A stretch of 30,243 nt of DNA from Phallusia fumigata (Eukaryota; Chordata; Ascidiacea; Phlebobranchia; Ascidiidae): contig QXVZ01026285.1 in the NCBI GenBank assembly GCA_008931825.1, positions 1-30,243 of the forward strand. Reading direction: 5' to 3'. The position numbers and the translations under genes were made by a program. Under the pieces are notes generated by a model. The model had not been told where the DNA came from and did no database searches. It worked only from the letters and a program-made list of their open reading frames with translations. Positions 11,981 to 30,243 of the stretch are shown one piece after another. The first letter of the stretch is position 1; each line of letters opens with the position of its first letter.

Positions 11981-13169
11981 TTTTTACATTTCATGTGAAA
12001 CAGTTAATTCCTTTTTAACTGCGGCGCAAACAATATTGGATTTATTGTTTATTTGCCGAAAAAACGATTTAGGTAGTTATCAACAAGGACCAAAAACATT
12101 TTTGTAACATAAATTGGTCTGGGTAAATAAAAGCAAAACAAGATTTTGTAACCGTTACGACAAACTATACAAATGTATTATCTCGTATTTCTTTGAAATC
12201 TTTTTTTGTGTGCCGCTTTGATTAAAAAACACCGTTAGGGAAACTCCCCAACGTATTACAGAATGATTTCTATGCCAATGATGTTTTTTGTGGAACATAT
12301 GTGCAGCAATGTCAATGGTTACCATGAGCACCGGCAGAAAAGTTTTCAAGGGACGGCAAATCCTAATACATTTATACTGTTTTATTGTTAATTTTTTCTA
12401 CAGAAACTACATAATTTATAAAGTACATATTCCAGGGAAAGGCAGTGCCCCCTCTTTTTCCGACGTGCTGACGCCCATAGTGGAAACCACAGTTAACAGC
12501 AACTTAGGCTATCCATTTTTGAAATGCCAACCGCAGCTGGCAAGTAGTTCGCTGCAATTATTTCATATTTTTTCCAGCAACCAACGCCCTTCGACGTATT
12601 CTATTCTTACCTTTTCGATCCTTTAAAATTCTGTTTACTAAACCAAACAAAACACATATATGCGCCGGACATGCAGATTTATTATTCCATACATTGCGCT
12701 GGTGCTGAGAAGGAAAACGGACAAAGAGAAAAGTGAGAGCACGATACGAGGTCGCGATTCAAATGGAAGTAGTTAGTTTTTCTCGCAAGAAATCAGCCAA
12801 GTTCGTCGCGTGATTAATAATACTGACCGCATATGATTGGGCAAAAAGGCGAAGCGCACAAACAACGTCTAAAAAATTTCCTTCCGGAAATAAGGACTTC
12901 CTTTAACAACTGGCGGTGCAAATACGGTGAGAATCAGATGACACTTCGTGTATTGTGCTAGTAAATGTTTCACAGCGTTTTTGTACAATATTTAGGTCGT
13001 TGTGTTGTTGGGCATGGGCTTATAAACATTTGATTTCATGTCTAAAACTCGGGCGAGCTTTCGATGTGCATGTGTGAAGCAACGTGCGCCTGGTCCGGCG
13101 CCGAAGCAAGGACGTGTAGTGCACACGCCTCGCGATACATATAATAAAAAACACTGTACGTGACATCAT
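11981..13169. other. Intergenic, TADA2A promoter side / smoothelin 3' UTR side
   Basis: About 1.2 kb without a supportable exon. It should contain the TADA2A promoter (left part) and the 3' UTR of the distal smoothelin terminal exon (right part). A 112-codon plus-strand frame at 12288-12626 shows no family features, and I treat it as chance. Confidence 0.6.
12678..12683 (-). terminator. Candidate poly(A) signal for smoothelin distal last exon
   Basis: Minus-strand AATAAA about 490 nt downstream of the stop at 13170. It is the first canonical hexamer I found after that stop, so the assignment rests on order only. Confidence 0.35.
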
Positions 13170-30233
<17,064 letters not shown>

Positions 30234-30243
30234 CTAAAGATTG

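Noticed and set aside
12288..12626. Plus-strand 112-codon frame between TADA2A and smoothelin
   Set aside because: Composition resembles translated AT-rich noncoding DNA, with no motif and no neighbouring exons on that strand.

Overview
The window looks like nuclear DNA from an ascidian tunicate, most likely a Ciona-type genome. It is AT-rich, with short GT-AG introns, compact genes and chordate-type proteins. Four protein-coding genes can be recognised and all lie on the minus strand. Reading left to right (3' to 5' of transcription) they are: the first four exons of an SLC22A18-like major-facilitator transporter (267-1491, running off the left edge); a complete MAP2K5/MEK5 kinase (2601-5212, 5 exons, 503 aa); a complete TADA2A/ADA2 transcriptional adaptor (6314-11980, 10 exons, 430 aa); and a very large smoothelin gene (13170 to at least 30233, probably continuing off the right edge). 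I assigned exons by translating the minus strand, checking GT/AG borders and requiring codon phase to match across each junction. The family names come from comparison with vertebrate proteins I know; no database search was run.

The smoothelin locus is the most interesting part. It appears to have two alternative 5' ends. One is a long acidic/Ser-rich series of exons (24002-30233). The other is a separate 297-codon first exon (ATG at 22438) with a C-terminal coiled coil. Both end in phase 0 and can join the same smoothelin-domain exon. The gene also has two alternative last exons (14830-14959 and 13170-13389). Each supplies a different second half of the C-terminal calponin-homology (CH) domain and each has its own stop. 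The locus holds all five perfect TGACGTCA (CRE) palindromes seen in the window.

Four single N bases (5979, 6708, 7986, 21067) each sit between near-identical sequence copies. They look like joins between overlapping or allelic contigs that were not merged. The apparent duplications of TADA2A exons 8-9 and of the smoothelin first exon plus exons 2-3 are therefore most likely assembly artefacts. In TADA2A the literal duplicate would break the reading frame. The true locus is probably about 4 kb shorter than the window.

The genes do not form an obvious pathway: a transporter, a kinase of the ERK5 cascade, a histone-acetyltransferase adaptor and an actin-cytoskeleton/contractile protein. I found no tRNA, rRNA, CRISPR or viral features. 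One small hAT-like MITE sits in a TADA2A intron, seen twice because of the false duplication.
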